The notes beneath the pieces are model-generated. The model made no database searches. It had not been told where the DNA came from and worked only from the letters and a program-made list of their open reading frames with translations. The translations under genes were made by a program, and so were the position numbers. From the NCBI GenBank assembly GCA_026168455.1, contig CM047431.1, forward strand, positions 55,358,539 to 55,422,538: 64,000 bases of DNA, given 5' to 3'. Every line of letters begins with the position of its first letter. The stretch's first letter is position 1. Positions 61,127-64,000 of the stretch are shown in pieces. The DNA comes from Theocolax elegans. Its lineage: Eukaryota > Arthropoda > Insecta > Hymenoptera > Cerocephalidae.

Positions 61127-62763
61127 GTGGTTCTCTGTGACATCGAAGATGAAAAAAATAAATATTGCTATAATTGTGGGAATATGTTTTAGAGGTATCC
61201 AGTAGTTCTGAATTTTTTCAGATTTTTTCTGGGCCATTATTTTAAGTTACAGAGAGTCAAAGTTGACATTTTAGCACTTTTTTGCATTATTTGCCCATTT
61301 TCATGAATTTTTAGCTCCCAGGGGATGCATTTTTCACTAAAAACATAAGTATGACTTTTTTTGTAAAATTTTCCGAACTTTTCATTAAAAATACTTTTAA
61401 AGACATAAATGTATACTGTCACACTCTTGTAAGCCATTTAAACCTTAAATAGTGAAAATCAGCAATTCTGCTCCGGACTCTGGTAACCTAATACTGTCTA
61501 AAAGATGTCTTTTTATAGTCAGAAACTGCCTAAAAATTTCGAGAGTGGGTCTAAATCATTAAGATCACTTATGGTCAAAATATCCGGGAAAAGTGCCCGA
61601 AATATTAATAGAAATGTATATTTGTTGCCTTAAAACGAAGAATCTAGTAGCATGATCATTGCAAAAAAATTTATGCACTTACCTTGGGATGGTAGAAAAG
61701 TATCTCCACTTGTTTCAGTATCAATCTAATCCCCTGTAAGCTGCTAAAAAATCAAATATTATAAAAAATTATTTTTTAAACATTTATAATGCTGGATTTT
61801 TAGTTTTACATCCCTTACAAGAATTATAATACTAATCTGAAGTATTACTATAAATATATAAACATCATTATTACAATAACTGAATATACGTATTTAATAC
61901 AAAAGATATATAAATGAATCGGATTATAATTATAATGAATAATATGATAACGTGACAGTGACAAGTTTGTGAAATCTAAACAATGTATTGCTGAATAATA
62001 ATAATGATAATGTTGATACTTTTATAGTAATCCTTCAGATTAGTATTATAATTCTTGTAAGGGATGTAAAACTAAAAATCCAGCATTATAAATGTTTAAA
62101 AAATAATTTTTTATAATTTTATAATAATATTTGTATTTTTAGCAGCTTACAGGGGATTAGATGGATACTGAAACAAGTGGAGATACTTTTCTACCATCCC
62201 AAGGTAAGTGCATAAATTTTTTTGCAATGATCATGCTACTAGATTCATCGTTTTAAGGCAACAAATATACATTTCTATTAATATTTCGGGCACTTTTCCC
62301 GGATATTTTGACCATAAGTGATCTTAATGATTTAGACCCACTCTGGAAATTTTTAGGCAGTTTCTGACTATAAAAAGACATCTTTTAGACAGTATTAGGT
62401 TACCAGAGTCCGGAGCAGAATTGCTGATTTTCACTATTTAAGGTTTAAATGGCTTACAAGAGTGTGACAGTACACATTTATGTCTTTAAAAGTATTTTTA
62501 ATGAAAAGTTCGGAAAATTTTACAAAAAAAGTCATACTTATTTTTTTAGTGAAAAATGCATCCCCTGGGAGCTAAAAATTCATGAAAATGGGCAAATAAT
62601 GCAAAAAATAGTGCTAAAATGTCAACTTTAACTCTCTGTAACTTAAAATAATGGCCCAGAAAAAATCTGAAAAAATTCAGAACTACTGGATACCTCTAAA
62701 ACATATTCCCACAATTATAGCAATATTTATTTTTTTCATCTTCGATGTCACAGAGAACCACCC
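61125..62763. mobile_element. Foldback element D, 1.64-kb near-perfect palindrome
   Basis: GGGTGGTTCTCTGTGACATC at 61125 is mirrored by GATGTCACAGAGAACCACCC at 62744-62763, and the arms match over about 750 bases to a loop near 61940. It lies between (TA)n runs. Two 60-66-codon frames appear twice, once in each arm (MAYKSVTV and MAQKKSEK types), only because the arms are mirror copies. No transposase. A transcript would form a very long dsRNA hairpin. Confidence 0.9.

Positions 62764-62799
<36 letters not shown>
62764..62799. repeat. (TA)n(GA)n junction between two foldback elements
   Basis: TA units pass into about ten GA units between the ends of elements D and E. Confidence 0.9.
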
Positions 62800-63791
62800 T
62801 ATTCCACGTGAAGTGGTACGATCAATGTTTTAAAATGCATCAAATTTCGGGTACACATTGCAAATGTTTTTCAGAATACAGAAAAAATTTTTTAGGTACT
62901 GGTATTTTTTAGCTCAAAAGTTATTCTAACCTCAAAAAGTGAACTTTTTCCAGTTTTTTCAACACCAGCTGGGTTTATCGCTATTTAACCCAAAATCTAT
63001 CAACTTTTACTATACAACATTATATGTGACATTCGTTGCTAATTATGTGTAGAATTTATCCTTCTGGGTTAGAATTTCTAATCTCAAGGTCAATGTTACA
63101 TAAACTACATGTCAATATTCAACTTAAAAAAAGTGTAAGTGCGCCACAATAGATTTTTTTATACAAAAGTCTAAAAGAGAGCTTGGAGCAATACCTTTCA
63201 AATGGTCTGTAGTATTTTTATGGCCATTAATTCTGTAAAAAGTTATGATAATTTAAAGAAACACCAAATTTTTTTAAAAATTTAAATGGGAAATACCATG
63301 TTAATTTTTGTGAATTGTTTTTCTTTCTTTATATTATCATAACTTTTTACAGAATTGAAGACCATAAAAATGCTACAGACCATTTGAAAGGTATTGCTCC
63401 AAGCTTTCTTTTAGACATTTGGATAAAAAAATCAATTGTGGCGAACTTACACTTTTTTTAATTTGAATATTGACATGTAGTTTATGTAACATTGATCTTG
63501 AGATTAGAAATTCTAACCCAGAAGGATAAATTCTACACATAATTAGCAACGAATGTTACATATAATGTTGTATAGTAAAAGTTGATAAATTTTGAGTTAA
63601 ATAGCGATGAACCGAGCTGGTGTTGAAAAAAACTGGAAAAAGTTCACTTTTTGAGGTTAGAATAACTTTTGAGCTAATAAATTCCAGTACCTAAAAATTT
63701 TTTTCTGTATTCTGAAAAACATTTGCAATGTGTACTCAAATTTTTGGTGCATTTTAAAATTTTGATCGGACCACTTCACGTGGAATACCCC
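62798..63791. mobile_element. Foldback element E, relative of element C
   Basis: Begins GTATTCCACGTGAAGTGG and ends CCACTTCACGTGGAATACCCC, followed by TA units. It is palindromic about 63290. Many segments equal element C at 11556-12467 (CTTCTGGGTTAGAATTTCTA, AGTTATTCTAACCTC, AACACCAGCT), so both belong to one subfamily. No coding capacity. Confidence 0.9.
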
Positions 63792-63811
63792 ATATATATA
63801 TATATTTTTTT

Positions 63812-64000
63812 TCAGAAGTAATTAACATTGAAGATTTAAGATGTCCAGCTCTCAAAAACTTACCCAAGGAATCACTCTCGTGTATAAATCACACGGAGCG
63901 CATGTTCCCAGTATATGCAGTTCAAAATATAATTGCTGTGAAAATGTGGTTAATTGAACAACAGCAATCAAATAATAAGTCATCAAATTTTGATACATGT
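63812..64000 (+). CDS. Partial open frame or exon running off the window, unidentified
   Basis: After TTTTTTTTCAG the plus strand is open to the window end in one frame: EVINIEDLRCPALKNLPKES, then LSCINHTERMFPVYAVQNII, and AVKMWLIEQQQ. The composition is more balanced than the flanks and the residue mix looks like a real protein, but I do not recognise the family. The acceptor-like CAG lies right against the end of foldback element E. It may be a host exon, or a further part of the element relic. Confidence 0.4.

Noticed and set aside
61010..62833. Pairs of 60-75-codon frames on opposite strands (MAYKSVTV and MAQKKSEK types)
   Set aside because: They are mirror copies created by the palindrome arms of element D and contain no known domain.
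1..64000. CRISPR arrays, operons, bacterial promoters
   Set aside because: The repeats are microsatellites or inverted-repeat transposons without regular spacers, and the genes are spliced, so the DNA is eukaryotic.

Overview
The window is AT-rich animal nuclear DNA with spliced genes, long (TA)n, (CA)n, (GA)n and trinucleotide runs and many small inverted-repeat transposons. It has no prokaryotic gene layout and no CRISPR array. The one clear host gene is tropomodulin (tmod), whose protein reads as an insect tropomodulin. With the low GC and dense MITEs, a hymenopteran such as a parasitoid wasp is my best guess, but that is inference.

Layout. 1-39,300 has no protein-coding gene I can support. 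It is AT-rich spacer carrying nested MITEs (454-1391), a trio of foldback elements in tandem (10,049-12,467), another MITE (14,483-15,234), a 105-bp tandem duplication (22,021-22,214), a tRNA-Ser-like relic between two 316-bp direct repeats (32,394-33,633), and a Tc1-like foldback element (34,092-36,048) that was tandem-duplicated and then hit by a SINE-like retroposon. Islands of higher GC at about 1.6-2.15, 15.3-15.6, 20.8-21.2, 29.6-30.3 and 39.3-40.1 kb may be promoters or noncoding first exons, some perhaps of tmod. The best has an initiator-like TCAGTC at 20,949 and a GTAAGT donor at 21,127.

40,901-42,758 holds seven tmod exons with consistent splice phases, encoding 347 common residues: the tropomyosin- and actin-binding N-terminal half and the leucine-rich-repeat C-terminal half. 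Exon 7 ends in phase 1 (NIDR plus one base). Downstream there is a series of phase-compatible acceptors, each followed by a short tail and a stop (43,106, 43,641, 50,862, 57,530, and a less convincing one at 42,863). This suggests alternative terminal exons spread over about 15 kb.

58,436-60,939 is a broken endogenous relic of an adintovirus/Maverick-type DNA element. It has a hexon-like capsid gene, a phospholipase A2-like gene and the N-terminal part of a protein-primed type B DNA polymerase on the minus strand, plus a packaging-ATPase fragment with a clear Walker A motif on the plus strand. All are frameshifted or truncated, and a 284-bp MITE splits the hexon gene. From 61,125 to 63,791 two long palindromic foldback elements lie end to end. 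The last 190 bases are open on the plus strand and may be the start of an exon that leaves the window.

No computation was run. All identifications are by reading translations and motifs, so family names for the transposons are provisional.
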